Shown piece after piece: positions 16,078 through 25,866 of a DNA stretch of 40,252 nucleotides (within the stretch, counting starts at the first letter, position 1; the number at the start of each line of letters is the position of its first letter). Source of the stretch: a virus. The stretch spans positions 1-40,252 of IMG/VR virus record IMGVR_UViG_3300047121_000304; one strand, written 5' to 3'. The position numbers were made by a program, and so were the translations under genes. Below the pieces are notes generated by a model. The model saw only the letters and a list, made by a program, of their open reading frames with translations. It searched no databases and was not told the DNA's origin.

Positions 16078-17055
16078 ATGGCTCTTACAACCTTTTCTCG
16101 TCCCGGCCGTGTAAACAACGCTGGTGACGCTAATACGCTGTTTCTCAAGAAGTTTGCGGGTGAAGTGCTGACTACCTTTGAAACCAATGCGGTTTTCAAG
16201 CCTCTGCACCTTGTTCGCACTATTGAGAGTGGCAAATCCGCTTCGTTCCCGGTTACTGGAACGGCGGAAACCCGCTATATGACTCCGGGGGATAACCTCC
16301 TCACGGATTCTGTGGGTGCAAACTCATATCTCTCTGGCATCGCCCACGGCGAACAGGTGATTGACATTAACAACTTGCTGACCTCCAGCACCTTCATCGC
16401 TAAGATTGAGGAAGCGAAGAATCACTTCGATGTTCGCTCGATCTATACCGAGGAAATTGGCCGTGCTCTGGCGAAGAAATTCGATCAGACCATTGCCCAG
16501 CTTGTGGTCAACGCTTCCCGCACGGCGGTTTCGGCCCCGAAAAAGGCTGGTAGCGGTTCCGTTAATATCGGAACTGGTGCTGGTATTACCGGGATTACCA
16601 TTGCCAAGGGCATCTATGATTCGGCTGTTAAGCTGGATCAGGTTGATGTTCCTGATGATGGCGAGCGTTATTGCGTTCTTCCGCCCGATCATTATGCACT
16701 TTTGGTGCAGAATGTCGGCCACCCGGATAAGGCCAACGCTGTCGGCTCTTACGCCAAAAACAGCATTGTTGAAGTTGCCGGGGTGAAGGTGCTGAAAAGC
16801 AATAACCTTCCCTCTATGGGAGCTTCGGCTTCGGCTGAAACTAACTCGCTTGTGAACTACAACGATAATACCACCTACGCCAATGTGGGCGGTGTTGTGT
16901 TCCATAAGAATGCGGTTGGTACTGTTAAACTGCTCGATCTTGCCGTTGAATCGGAGTACAAGATTGAACTTCAGGGCACATTCATTGTGTCGAAGTACGC
17001 TATGGGTCACGGAGTTCTCCGTCCTGAGTGTGCGGTTACGCTGAATAAGGCTTAA
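16078..17055 (+). CDS. Major capsid protein, T7 gp10-like
   Basis: Builds the icosahedral head (HK97-fold family). The 325-residue protein (T7 gp10A 345) carries the usual N-terminus FLKKFAGEVLTTFETNAVF, the E-loop region SGKSASFPVTGTAETRYMTPG (about 60-80), and the domain IYTEEIGRALAKKFDQTIAQ near 121-140. Codon use is more GC-rich and more uniform than in the flanking AT-rich tail genes, as expected for the most expressed gene. A structured leader precedes it and a strong hairpin terminator follows it. No frameshifted longer form is evident. Confidence 0.96.
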   Translation: MALTTFSRPGRVNNAGDANTLFLKKFAGEVLTTFETNAVFKPLHLVRTIESGKSASFPVTGTAETRYMTPGDNLLTDSVGANSYLSGIAHGEQVIDINNLLTSSTFIAKIEEAKNHFDVRSIYTEEIGRALAKKFDQTIAQLVVNASRTAVSAPKKAGSGSVNIGTGAGITGITIAKGIYDSAVKLDQVDVPDDGERYCVLPPDHYALLVQNVGHPDKANAVGSYAKNSIVEVAGVKVLKSNNLPSMGASASAETNSLVNYNDNTTYANVGGVVFHKNAVGTVKLLDLAVESEYKIELQGTFIVSKYAMGHGVLRPECAVTLNKA

Positions 17056-17072
17056 TAGGTCTTAATAGAAAG

Positions 17073-17187
17073 CCTCTGCAAGTAGTAGATTTAATCTTCC
17101 GGGTAAATTATCATAATTGGGCTTAGTCCCTTCCTTGCTTATCCCGGTTTTAGGTTAAATCTTTACTTGCAGAGGTTTTTCTTTTTA
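17073..17187 (+). terminator. Long hairpin terminator after capsid gene
   Basis: CCTCTGCAAGTA (17073-17084) pairs perfectly with TACTTGCAGAGG (17164-17175) and is followed by GTTTTTCTTTTT. Inside it AGATTTAA (17087-17094) pairs with TTAAATCT (17155-17162), and CCGGG (17099-17103) with CCCGG (17143-17147); a small GGG-CCC hairpin caps it. The location immediately after the capsid gene is that of T7's late terminator. The stem plus U-rich run strongly supports intrinsic termination. Confidence 0.9.
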
Positions 17188-17204
17188 TGTAGAAAGGTTT
17201 GTAT

Positions 17205-18821
17205 ATGGCTAGTACCCCTACTTCTAAACTAGAAGCACTTAATTCAATTCTTTCTTACGCAGGGGAAGCACCGATTACTTCTTTGGATTATGTGGCCGAT
17301 TCTGTTAGTGCCACTATTGCCAATAATGTTTTAAATGAGGTTGATCGTTCTTTTCAAACTAAAGGATGGTCTTTTAACACGGATATTGATTACACTTTTG
17401 TTCGAGATGGAGTTAATAACATCTCTGTACCAAGCAACGCTATTCGCATTAATGTTTTAGAATCCACTTACCCTACTTTGAAGGTAGTTCAGCGTGGAAC
17501 CAAACTTTATGATGCAAAAGGCAAAACCTATGTGTTTGCCACTAACATTGTAGGAGAGATGGTTTCGTTATTGGATTTTGATCTGCTTCCTGAATCAGCA
17601 CGAAACTATGTTGTTATTCGTTCAGGTAGGATGTTTCTTTCTAGGACAAGAGCCGATGAAACACAGGCTAAGATTACAGAACTAGATGAACAGCTTGCGT
17701 TTGCTAATTTTCTAGATTACGAAGTTCGTTCCGGGGCCGACACTAATTTTTCTAAGTATTCTGCCGAGCTAGAAGCACTAGGCATTAATCAGGCCATTTT
17801 CCTTGCTTCTTCTGTAGATGACAAGCTTAAGCTAATTCAAACCTCTGCCACTAACCTTACCGAAAGGCAAGGACGGCTTTATTATCAAAATAGAATTGAG
17901 AATAAAACCACTTCAGCTTCAGACACCTACGATACCTACAGGACGCAGTTTAATCGCCTTGGAATGTCTGAAAAGGAGTTTCTAGCCCTCGATCCGCTCC
18001 AAAAAGAGGAAGCTTTGGTTATTGCCAAGGGAACAAGCACAACTGCCGATGCTAGAGCTACAGCTTTTAATACCGCAAACATTCAAACTAACCTTAGAAA
18101 GCTTGGAATTAAGTTCTCGGATTTCTTGGGTCTTAGCCGGGAACAGCAACAGCTAATGCTGGATGGTGCTTCTGGTTTGGATAATGTAATCGCCAGCACA
18201 AGCGTTGCCGTGGCTAGTTTTGAAAACGCATCTAACAGGAACAAAGCACTTAATCAGGTTTTGCGTTTTATTAACATCCCTCCTGTAAGTAGTATTACGG
18301 CCTCTGACACTTCCTACACGGCAGATAAGCTATTGTCAGAAATTGAAAAAATTGTCCAAGCTGAAGGATGGCATTTTAACACAGAACTAGACTTTACTTT
18401 AACTAGAGATGTAAATAACGAAATCTTGTTGTCCCAAGTTGCTCTACCTGTTCTTGCTGTGGATGCTGACAAATATCAGGATTATAAGCACAATATTGTT
18501 ATAAGAAACAACAAGCTTTGGGATGTAAACAAATCTGTTTCTACATTTAGTTCTGATGTAAAAGTAGAGCTAGTTCTTCAGCACTCTTGGGACAACATTC
18601 CTGTACCTATTCAGCGTTATATTATTACAAGAACAGCCAAAGAGCTTTCAGCAACGATGGGAAGAACAGATGCACTCCAAGCCCTTGCGGTTGAAGAGAA
18701 CAGGGCAAAAGTTGAAGCAACTCAGTATGACGAAGAACAGGGAGATTATAGTATTTTTGATTCTTACGATGTAGCTAGAGTTTTGGATAGGTCTATTGGT
18801 TATTCAAATACATCTATTTGA
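17205..18821 (+). CDS. Tail tubular protein A (gp11-like), internally duplicated
   Basis: Tail tube / head-completion protein joining the portal to the tail nozzle. T7 gp11 is 196 residues; this one is 538. The N-terminal copy (about 5-165) shows KLEALNSILSYAGEAPITSL, GWSFNTDIDYTFVRD and ARNYVVIRSGRMF. A second copy (about 345-510) shows RNKALNQVLRFINIPPVSS, GWHFNTELDFTLTRD and IQRYIITRTAKEL. Between them are three approximate repeats centred on LEALGINQAIFLA, FNRLGMSEKEFLAL and LRKLGIKFSDFLGL. The ATG at 17205 follows GAAAGG; an earlier TTG is unlikely. Confidence 0.9.
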   Translation: MASTPTSKLEALNSILSYAGEAPITSLDYVADSVSATIANNVLNEVDRSFQTKGWSFNTDIDYTFVRDGVNNISVPSNAIRINVLESTYPTLKVVQRGTKLYDAKGKTYVFATNIVGEMVSLLDFDLLPESARNYVVIRSGRMFLSRTRADETQAKITELDEQLAFANFLDYEVRSGADTNFSKYSAELEALGINQAIFLASSVDDKLKLIQTSATNLTERQGRLYYQNRIENKTTSASDTYDTYRTQFNRLGMSEKEFLALDPLQKEEALVIAKGTSTTADARATAFNTANIQTNLRKLGIKFSDFLGLSREQQQLMLDGASGLDNVIASTSVAVASFENASNRNKALNQVLRFINIPPVSSITASDTSYTADKLLSEIEKIVQAEGWHFNTELDFTLTRDVNNEILLSQVALPVLAVDADKYQDYKHNIVIRNNKLWDVNKSVSTFSSDVKVELVLQHSWDNIPVPIQRYIITRTAKELSATMGRTDALQALAVEENRAKVEATQYDEEQGDYSIFDSYDVARVLDRSIGYSNTSI

Positions 18822-18824
18822 CCT

Positions 18825-21800
18825 ATGCCTAACATAGTTTCAAACATCCCTAATTTTGTTAGCGGGGTAAGCCAACAGCCCCGGACAATGCGGTTTCCTT
18901 CTCAAGCCGAAGAGTCTATTAACGCTTTTCCTTCCGTAGTTGAGGGTTTAACAAAGCGTCCTCCCAGCCAGCATATTAAAAGATTGTATACAACTGGATT
19001 AGCTCAAAACCACGATACGGCTCATTTTATTGACCGATCCGAAACTGAGCGATATGTAACAGAAATTAGAAATGGAACTATTCGGGTTTGGGATTTAGAC
19101 GGAAATGAAAAAACTGTTTACTATGGAGGAGCAACTCCTTCTACTTCTCCAACAGCACAGGCTTCTACTTTTCTTACTGGCGGTGACACAGATTTTAAAA
19201 TGCTTACTATTGCGGACTATACTTTTGTTTTAAACAAAACAATTGCTCCTCAATTTACATCCGACAAAGTTTTGCACGTTTTAGCTGGTTCTTCAAAAAA
19301 CAGACTACAGAAAGTTGCTTTGTTTACTATTAAACAAATGGCCGATCTTTCTGAATTTACTATTCGCATAGATTGTAAAGTACCCGGCACAAGCCAAGCA
19401 AGAAGCATATTATACAGAGTAACAACAGGAATAGCTACTGACACTACTGCGGGTTGGAATGTCCAATACCAAGCTTTTAGGTCTGATAATTTTCTTGGTT
19501 ACTCTTTAATAAGACAAGAGCGAATAAAATTTACATCTTCTTTAGTAAATAACACAACTACTTTAGCTCAAACTTTGAGTGCATTTATTGCTAATGGGAC
19601 TACAGGGGCGACACTAGAATCTTCATCTGGAACAATTACAACTTTGGCAACAATGACAGGATATTCTGGATGGCTTTCTTTCTATAGTTCTTCAGTTTTG
19701 TACTTTACAAACGATTCAGTTTACGGATCAACAAATCCAAATAGCTACGACACAAACGGAGATTTAATTTGGGGTGCTTCTGCTTCAGATAGTGCCGGGG
19801 GAGCTATTTTAAATTTAAATTTTGGAGATGTTCAGGCTTTTTCTGATTTACCCCGCCACGCTTTGCATAATACAATATATAAAATTGTTGGATATCCCCA
19901 AGATACAGGAGATGAATATTGGGTAAAATTTAATGCTTGGCAAAATGCCATTTCAGGATCGCTTCAAAGCGAAGGAGAGTGGAAAGAAACAATTGCTCCG
20001 GGGGAATATTATAAAATTAACCCGGTAACAATGCCTTGGGCTTTAATACGCCTTTCTACAGGTAATTTTGCATTTACTCCTTTGGATGGCGTTTCTAGGA
20101 CTTATGGTTCAGTTACCTTTGTTCCGCCAAAGTGGGCAGACAAAATGTGCGGGGATAGCGAAACAAACAAAGACCCAAGTTTTTTAAATCCAAATGGAGT
20201 TACAACTAAAAAAATTAATGACATTTTCTTTTATAAAAACAGGTTAGGCTTTCTTTCAGAAGAAAATGTAATATTTTCTGAATCTGGAGAATATTTTAAT
20301 TTTTTTAGAACTACAATTACACAAACTTTAGATGCCGACAGAATTGATATTGCTTCAAGTTCAGTTAATGTCACTAATTTAAATTATGCTATTCCGTTTT
20401 TTGACAGATTGTTACTTTTTGCCGAAAATAGCCAATTCAGTCTTATTGGATCGGATAATTTAACTGCAAAAAGTGCATCTATTCAAATTTCCACAAGCTA
20501 CTCTGCAATTCCAGATGTCCCGCCTGTAGGAGTTGGTAAATTTGTTTATTTCCCATTCTTTAAAAACAATTATTCTGGAGTTAGAGAATATTTTTTAAAT
20601 CCTGAAAATGCGTTTATGGAGGCTAACGATATTAGCGTTAACATTCCTAAGTATATTGAAGGAAAAATTAGGGTAATGTCCGCATCTGACACAGAAAGCA
20701 TTCTTGCTGTTTTATCAAGAACGAATAAAAATATTTTATACATATATAAATATTTAAACATTGGCTCAGAGCGTGTTCAAGGAGCTTGGAGCAAATTTGC
20801 TTTTTCGACATCCGACAACATTTTGTTTGTTTTCTTTAAAAAAGAAATTATGTACATTTTAGTACAACGAGACGATGGTGTTTATCTTGAAAAAATAGAT
20901 TTTCAAGCTTTTCAGGAAAAACAATATCTTCCTTATGTTCCAAGAATGGACAGGCTTGTTGCTGTTTATTCAACCGGGGCAGGGGCAGAATCAAATCTTT
21001 CTGGAATTACAACATCTTTTTCTAACTCTCAGACTACTATTACATTGCCTTTAAGTTTTGGAAATGCAAAACCTTTAGCTGTTGCCGGGTTTTCGCCTGA
21101 AAGTGATTTGTCTTTAAAATTAACTGGAGTGGAGCCTTCTTACGCATATTCTTCAAATTCTTCAGATTTTTATAGAAACAATTTGCCAAATAATTTTACA
21201 ATTTTTGGCTTTTTTAAGCCTGAAAATTTAAACAATCAAGTAATTTTTATTTTAGATAAAGGTGCGTTAGAAAATTGGAAAGCTGTTCAATTGAACATAT
21301 CAAATCAAAGCCTTAACGCTATGTGGAAAACTGAAGACAATTTTGGAGTACAAATAAGCGTTTCTGGTGTTGTTTTAGGAGAATGGAACAGATTTATTAT
21401 TGCTTATAACTCTACTACAAATCAAATTTCATTAAGATTAAATAATACGACATCTACAATATCAACTTCTTCTGTTTCATACTTAGACATTGCTCCAATA
21501 GCGGAAAACAATTTTGTAGGGTCTTTAGATAATTTAGGAATTATTAAAGATTATGTTAATCCTACAACCCTAGATGTTTGGCTAGATCAAACAGCAAACG
21601 GAGCCAATTTATATTCAGTTATAAGTAAAAGTTTGTCTACTTTGCTTAGCTTTTTTACTTTTAATTCAAATGATGGAGATGTTTTAACAGATGTTCATTC
21701 AAAAGTTGTCGTTTTTGATAAAATAAAAGGTAAATATTTAAATTCGTCTCAGTCTACAACTCCAAATGTAATTTTTGACGAAATTAAAATTGTAAGCCAT

Positions 21801-22229
21801 ACTATTGTTTCTGGTCAGTCAACCATTGTTGTTGAGGGTTCTTTAAACTCATACAATGGCCCTATTTACTTTGGAGTTCCGTACACAATGTTTCACACAA
21901 TAACTCCTGTTTCTTTAAGAGCACCGGGACAAAAAGGAGGTCAAATTCTTGTTTCTAGCGGAAATTTACAGCTAAAATACGCTTATCTTGCATATACAAA
22001 TAGTAAATCTTTTAGTGTAGTTGTTTCATCTAACGACCCGGCCCAAGGAAACAATTATACTTACCGATATTTGTCTTCTAAAGGCTTACAAACAGGCATA
22101 TTTAGATTTCCTATATTCTGTAAAACTGAAAACGCTTTTATCAGTTTTATTAACTCCACAATCTATCCTTCCTGTTTTTCGTCAGCAGATTTTGAAGGCA
22201 CTCTCACCAATTCTTTCCAAAGAGCTTAA
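18825..22229 (+). CDS. Tail tubular protein B / tail nozzle (gp12-like) with LamG insertion
   Basis: Forms the hexameric nozzle of the short tail. The N-terminus is typical of gp12: VSNIPNFVSGVSQQPRTMRF, then SINAFPSVVEGLTKRPPSQH; the centre has KINDIFFYKNRLGFLSEENV and SSVNVTNLNYAIPFFDRLLLF. It has 1134 residues against 794 in T7. Much of the excess is a LamG/jelly-roll-like region at about 765-920 (NNFTIFGFFKPENL, GEWNRFIIAYNSTTNQISLR, VGSLDNLGIIKDY), after which gp12-like beta structure resumes. The gene is AT-rich. It begins four bases after tail tubular A. Confidence 0.93.
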   Translation: MPNIVSNIPNFVSGVSQQPRTMRFPSQAEESINAFPSVVEGLTKRPPSQHIKRLYTTGLAQNHDTAHFIDRSETERYVTEIRNGTIRVWDLDGNEKTVYYGGATPSTSPTAQASTFLTGGDTDFKMLTIADYTFVLNKTIAPQFTSDKVLHVLAGSSKNRLQKVALFTIKQMADLSEFTIRIDCKVPGTSQARSILYRVTTGIATDTTAGWNVQYQAFRSDNFLGYSLIRQERIKFTSSLVNNTTTLAQTLSAFIANGTTGATLESSSGTITTLATMTGYSGWLSFYSSSVLYFTNDSVYGSTNPNSYDTNGDLIWGASASDSAGGAILNLNFGDVQAFSDLPRHALHNTIYKIVGYPQDTGDEYWVKFNAWQNAISGSLQSEGEWKETIAPGEYYKINPVTMPWALIRLSTGNFAFTPLDGVSRTYGSVTFVPPKWADKMCGDSETNKDPSFLNPNGVTTKKINDIFFYKNRLGFLSEENVIFSESGEYFNFFRTTITQTLDADRIDIASSSVNVTNLNYAIPFFDRLLLFAENSQFSLIGSDNLTAKSASIQISTSYSAIPDVPPVGVGKFVYFPFFKNNYSGVREYFLNPENAFMEANDISVNIPKYIEGKIRVMSASDTESILAVLSRTNKNILYIYKYLNIGSERVQGAWSKFAFSTSDNILFVFFKKEIMYILVQRDDGVYLEKIDFQAFQEKQYLPYVPRMDRLVAVYSTGAGAESNLSGITTSFSNSQTTITLPLSFGNAKPLAVAGFSPESDLSLKLTGVEPSYAYSSNSSDFYRNNLPNNFTIFGFFKPENLNNQVIFILDKGALENWKAVQLNISNQSLNAMWKTEDNFGVQISVSGVVLGEWNRFIIAYNSTTNQISLRLNNTTSTISTSSVSYLDIAPIAENNFVGSLDNLGIIKDYVNPTTLDVWLDQTANGANLYSVISKSLSTLLSFFTFNSNDGDVLTDVHSKVVVFDKIKGKYLNSSQSTTPNVIFDEIKIVSHTIVSGQSTIVVEGSLNSYNGPIYFGVPYTMFHTITPVSLRAPGQKGGQILVSSGNLQLKYAYLAYTNSKSFSVVVSSNDPAQGNNYTYRYLSSKGLQTGIFRFPIFCKTENAFISFINSTIYPSCFSSADFEGTLTNSFQRA

Positions 22230-22719
22230 CACTCCTAAAGTTTGGGAGTATAAGGAGCACAACGGCCTAATTAGACAGGCTAAGGAAGGAGACGGCATCT
22301 CTCTTGGCCCTAGGCTTCGTGAAGCTGACCTTAGAGAGATACAGGCTTATTCTAAGCTTGATCCGGGTTCTCTTATTGAAGACACCATAAAAACATATAA
22401 ATCCACTACATATACTATTGAGCATAAAGGACTTCCAATTGGTATATTTGGTGTAGTCCCTTCTACAAGTTTGGCCGGGGTAATTTGGATGGTCGGAAGT
22501 GAAGCTATAGTACCGCTAAAAATTCCTTTCTTGCGTAATTGTAGATTTTGGGTAAAAGCCTTTAGTGAACTTTATCCCATTCTGTTCAATGTGGTTAGCA
22601 AAGCTAACACCTTGCATATAGATTGGCTTAAGTGGCTGGGATTTAAGTTTATGCAAGAACACAAGGAATACGGATTAAATAAAGAACCATTTATTGAGTT
22701 TATAAAGATTAAAATATAG
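22192..22719 (+). CDS. gp13-like internal virion / acetyltransferase-fold protein
   Basis: About 175 residues. Family features: ISLGPRLREADLREIQAYS followed by YTIEHKGLPIGIFG, GVIWMVGSEAI and the C-terminal LKWLGFKFMQEHKEYG, which parallel T7 gp13 (138 residues) and GNAT-like folds. No in-frame ATG precedes the conserved part; the first is deep inside the domain. I place the start at TTG 22192, which overlaps the end of the nozzle gene by 38 nt and has no good ribosome-binding site, so translation may depend on coupling. A start elsewhere in 22150-22240 cannot be excluded. T7 gp13 is needed for assembly of the internal core. Confidence 0.78.
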   Translation: MKALSPILSKELNTPKVWEYKEHNGLIRQAKEGDGISLGPRLREADLREIQAYSKLDPGSLIEDTIKTYKSTTYTIEHKGLPIGIFGVVPSTSLAGVIWMVGSEAIVPLKIPFLRNCRFWVKAFSELYPILFNVVSKANTLHIDWLKWLGFKFMQEHKEYGLNKEPFIEFIKIKI

Positions 22720-22723
22720 TTTT

Positions 22724-23398
22724 ATGTGTGCACCAGCAATTCTCCCTTTAGTTTTTTCAGTCGGTCAGTTCGCTATTGGTGCGACCAGTTCTGTCCTTGG
22801 ATATATGGGACAGCAACAGCAAGCCAGCCAACAGGCTCAATACCAAGCAAACCTTTCAATGCTGGAACAGGAAAGGGCACAAAGAGAACAGCTTCAGCTT
22901 CAGCGTCAGTATTCCCAAGAAATGTTTGCCCGGCAAGTTCAGATCGGCCAAGAAAAAGAAGCTTCTGCTAGGGAAATGATGGGGCTTGCAAAAGAAGCTA
23001 GGGCGGTTCGCTCTAAGATTAAAGTAGCTTCAGGAGAGGCTGGAGTTCAAGGCACTTCTATTGATGGTCTTTTGGACGAAGTTACCAGACAAGAACTTGG
23101 TTATTTGGAAGCCAAAACAAGACAGCTTCAGCTTATGGATCAAAACTTTATGCTGAACGCAATGAATATGGAAGAGTCTTTACGCACTAACTCTTCCAAC
23201 GCCTTGTTTGGTTCTCAAATGCGTCTTGCCAATATTAACAGACCAATTGAGCGTCCAAGCCTTTGGGCTTTGGGTACAAACCTGTTTGGTCAAGGCTTGT
23301 CGAGTGCCAACAGCTACTACAGCAACAAGTATTATCAGCGTTATGGTGCTGGATCAGGCCAAACCACAGACCTTGTTAGCGGTATCTTTGGGGTTTAA
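22724..23398 (+). CDS. Internal virion protein B, gp14-like
   Basis: Ejected with the DNA and thought to form the outer-membrane part of the transenvelope channel in T7. The 224-residue protein (T7 gp14 196) has a hydrophobic N-terminus (ILPLVFSVGQFAIGATSSVL), a long Gln/Glu/Arg coiled coil with many Q residues (about 28-80), the conserved SGEAGVQGTSIDGLLDEVTR region near 102-121, and a Tyr/Gly-rich tail. It lies between the gp13-like and gp15-like genes, as in T7. Confidence 0.9.
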   Translation: MCAPAILPLVFSVGQFAIGATSSVLGYMGQQQQASQQAQYQANLSMLEQERAQREQLQLQRQYSQEMFARQVQIGQEKEASAREMMGLAKEARAVRSKIKVASGEAGVQGTSIDGLLDEVTRQELGYLEAKTRQLQLMDQNFMLNAMNMEESLRTNSSNALFGSQMRLANINRPIERPSLWALGTNLFGQGLSSANSYYSNKYYQRYGAGSGQTTDLVSGIFGV

Positions 23399-23400
23399 TT

Positions 23401-25866
23401 ATGGCTGAAGAAATTATCGTCCCTCGCCGGGGAAACACAAATCTTGAACTTGGGGGTATCCCAAAAATTCAAGCCATGCCTTTGGTTCAGCCTTCTCAGT
23501 TTTCCGCCCCGCCTCAAGTTGAATGGACAGCCCCGGCACGAACCAATGAACTAATGCAAGTGTCAGAAGCTTTGGCGGACTTAAACCCTCAACTTAAAGC
23601 TTTTGGTACTGCTTATATTCGAAACGATGCAGTTGAAGATGTTTTTGCCAAAAAGATGGCTCAGGAAGACGCTAACCTACTTTCCATCGAACAGGCAAGA
23701 AACATTAACCGCAAAAGCATTCAGGAGGGGATTAAAGAAGGGTGGCTTAAACCTGAGCAACTTCCTCAGTACTATACAGAGCTTCAGCGTGTGTCTGCCC
23801 AAAGGGAAGCACGAAGCGATTATCGTAATTTCATTTTAACTGCAACGGATAATAATGGGAAACTTAAATTTATAGACAGGCTTCAGAATGGCCTTAGTTC
23901 TGAAGACCCTTATGCTGTTTTAGAAGAGGCTTCCAATGAGTGGTTAAACTCATATCAAAATAGCTCACAAATTGGCCGTTCTTCTGCCAAAGATGAAATT
24001 ATAAAGATTAATCAAGAAGTTGCCGATCAGACAACTAAAAATAGGTGGGAAAACCGAAGGACAAGAATGGAAGAAACTCTTGCTCAAGCTGGGCAAGATA
24101 TTCTTATGGATGTTAACCTTAATGATCGGGACAAGCAAGAAGCCGTTCAGGGATGGCTAAAACAAATTTCCGATGCAAATGTTCCCGGTGCTTTTAACAA
24201 ATGGGCGGAAGGATCGCTTCAGCCTTATATTCTTCGTCTAGCTAAAGTAAACCCGGATAAGGCTAGGACAGAGCTTAACGCCTACGAAAATATTCAAACT
24301 CAAACCGGGGCTAAGCTTGGAGGTGGAGGTAATTTCGCTACTTTTCAAAGTCTTTACGCCAAAATTGATGATTTTGAAGATAAGGAATCAAAAAACAATG
24401 AGCTAAATCGGGCTAAGGATGAGCAAGCATTAAGCGACAGGATTGTTAATGTAGTTTACAATACATTTGACAAATACGGAGGGGATGTTGACAGCCTACT
24501 TGACCCTAAAATTCAAGCTGAAATGGAGCAAGAGCTTTTTAGCAATCCTATTGAAGTCGAGGAAAGAAAATTCCTATTAGACGAAACTCCTTATATAGGA
24601 AAGGCACGAAAAGAATTAGCCAAACAAGTTCAGGATGTAGTTCGTCTTGAGTATCGTGAAGACCCTGAGCTTCTTAGTAGCCTTAAAATAGCCATTCAGG
24701 AAGGTGACAGCGAAAGGGTGGAAGGCATTATTGGGGCTATAGATGCTAACAAAGGATGGGGAAGGACTTACACTTCTAGCAAGCCTTGGGCACTTCAAGA
24801 ATTAAATAAAATTAAAGAAGGCTCGGCTATTATTAACAATCCTTTTGTAAAGGACGCTACTCAGCAAATTCAAAAGTCTTTACAAACTTATCTTTATGGT
24901 CAGGCCGGAGGTAAAGATACTGACGATGCTTTGATTGCTGGTCAGGCTTTGTTACAAATAGGAAGCGATGCAAGAATCGCCCAAGATATTCAAACTGCAA
25001 TAAAATCCAAGGTTGAGGAAGTCCGCAAAGAAGACCCAAATAAAACACAAGGCCAGATTATTCAGGAAAACATTCAAACTATTGCTTCTGAAGTTCAAAA
25101 AACTTTAAGCCAAGAAGCTTTTAAAAAGTTCGAACAACTTCAGAACAATGTAAAAGAAAGTGCAACAATTGAAACAGGAATTAGGGAAAATGAGTTCCCT
25201 ACTCCTGATGGATTTATTGGTTCAATGTTTAAAGAGACGGACTCATACCAAGGCCAGAGGATGGAAAGCATTCCTGTTCTGCAAAACAGGTTTAACAAGG
25301 CTCTTAAAAGAAAGCTACAGCTTGTGGACGCTGGGCTTTCAGAAAATAACCCGGCTCTTCCTGACTTGATGAGGCGTAACATTGCAGAGTATACGGAACA
25401 AAGAAATCGTCTCAGCCGGGAAGCCAATAATATTCTACCACGGCTTGCAAAGGATATTGTGCTAGGTGGGTATACCGGGTACGCCACCAGAGAAGGAGCT
25501 AATTTTGTTGGTGGTCAGACTTTTATTAAGTATGACGATGCTACACTAGCCAAAAAAGGACAAGAGTATTTTCAGCTAAAAGGATTGATTGGCTATACTC
25601 CAAAAGAGGTAGCTAACGGAAAAACTATAGAAGGTCTTCCCCTTCCTTTAGACCCTAAAATGCCTGAGTACAACAAATTCAGAAATTTAACCACGCATTT
25701 TCAAGGATCGCAAGAACTAGATCAAGCTATTCAAGAATATGCCCAATCTACTTCAAAAGAATCCACTCTTTTAGGCAGAATGTTTAAGTCTCTACAATTG
25801 CAAGGGGACGATGAGGAAGATTCTTATGTTCAACAACAAGCATATCTGCTAAAGCTACTGAAATGA
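23401..25866 (+). CDS. Internal virion protein C, gp15-like
   Basis: Large, mostly helical, Gln/Lys/Glu-rich protein of 821 residues (T7 gp15 747), with few hydrophobic stretches. In T7 gp15 stacks with gp16 in the head core and forms the periplasmic tube during DNA ejection. Assignment rests on order (after gp14-like, before gp16-like), size and composition, plus N-terminal PQVEWTAPARTNELMQVSEA-type sequence typical of this family in environmental phages. It begins two bases after the preceding gene and overlaps the next by ATGA. Confidence 0.86.
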   Translation: MAEEIIVPRRGNTNLELGGIPKIQAMPLVQPSQFSAPPQVEWTAPARTNELMQVSEALADLNPQLKAFGTAYIRNDAVEDVFAKKMAQEDANLLSIEQARNINRKSIQEGIKEGWLKPEQLPQYYTELQRVSAQREARSDYRNFILTATDNNGKLKFIDRLQNGLSSEDPYAVLEEASNEWLNSYQNSSQIGRSSAKDEIIKINQEVADQTTKNRWENRRTRMEETLAQAGQDILMDVNLNDRDKQEAVQGWLKQISDANVPGAFNKWAEGSLQPYILRLAKVNPDKARTELNAYENIQTQTGAKLGGGGNFATFQSLYAKIDDFEDKESKNNELNRAKDEQALSDRIVNVVYNTFDKYGGDVDSLLDPKIQAEMEQELFSNPIEVEERKFLLDETPYIGKARKELAKQVQDVVRLEYREDPELLSSLKIAIQEGDSERVEGIIGAIDANKGWGRTYTSSKPWALQELNKIKEGSAIINNPFVKDATQQIQKSLQTYLYGQAGGKDTDDALIAGQALLQIGSDARIAQDIQTAIKSKVEEVRKEDPNKTQGQIIQENIQTIASEVQKTLSQEAFKKFEQLQNNVKESATIETGIRENEFPTPDGFIGSMFKETDSYQGQRMESIPVLQNRFNKALKRKLQLVDAGLSENNPALPDLMRRNIAEYTEQRNRLSREANNILPRLAKDIVLGGYTGYATREGANFVGGQTFIKYDDATLAKKGQEYFQLKGLIGYTPKEVANGKTIEGLPLPLDPKMPEYNKFRNLTTHFQGSQELDQAIQEYAQSTSKESTLLGRMFKSLQLQGDDEEDSYVQQQAYLLKLLK

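Noticed and set aside
16324-17010. 228-codon minus-strand ORF opposite the capsid gene
   Set aside because: An antisense open frame caused by the regular codon use of the capsid gene; no ribosome-binding site or protein-like pattern.
16078-17055. Frameshifted longer capsid form as in T7 gp10B
   Set aside because: No slippery site near the stop, and the downstream sequence enters the terminator instead of an open frame.
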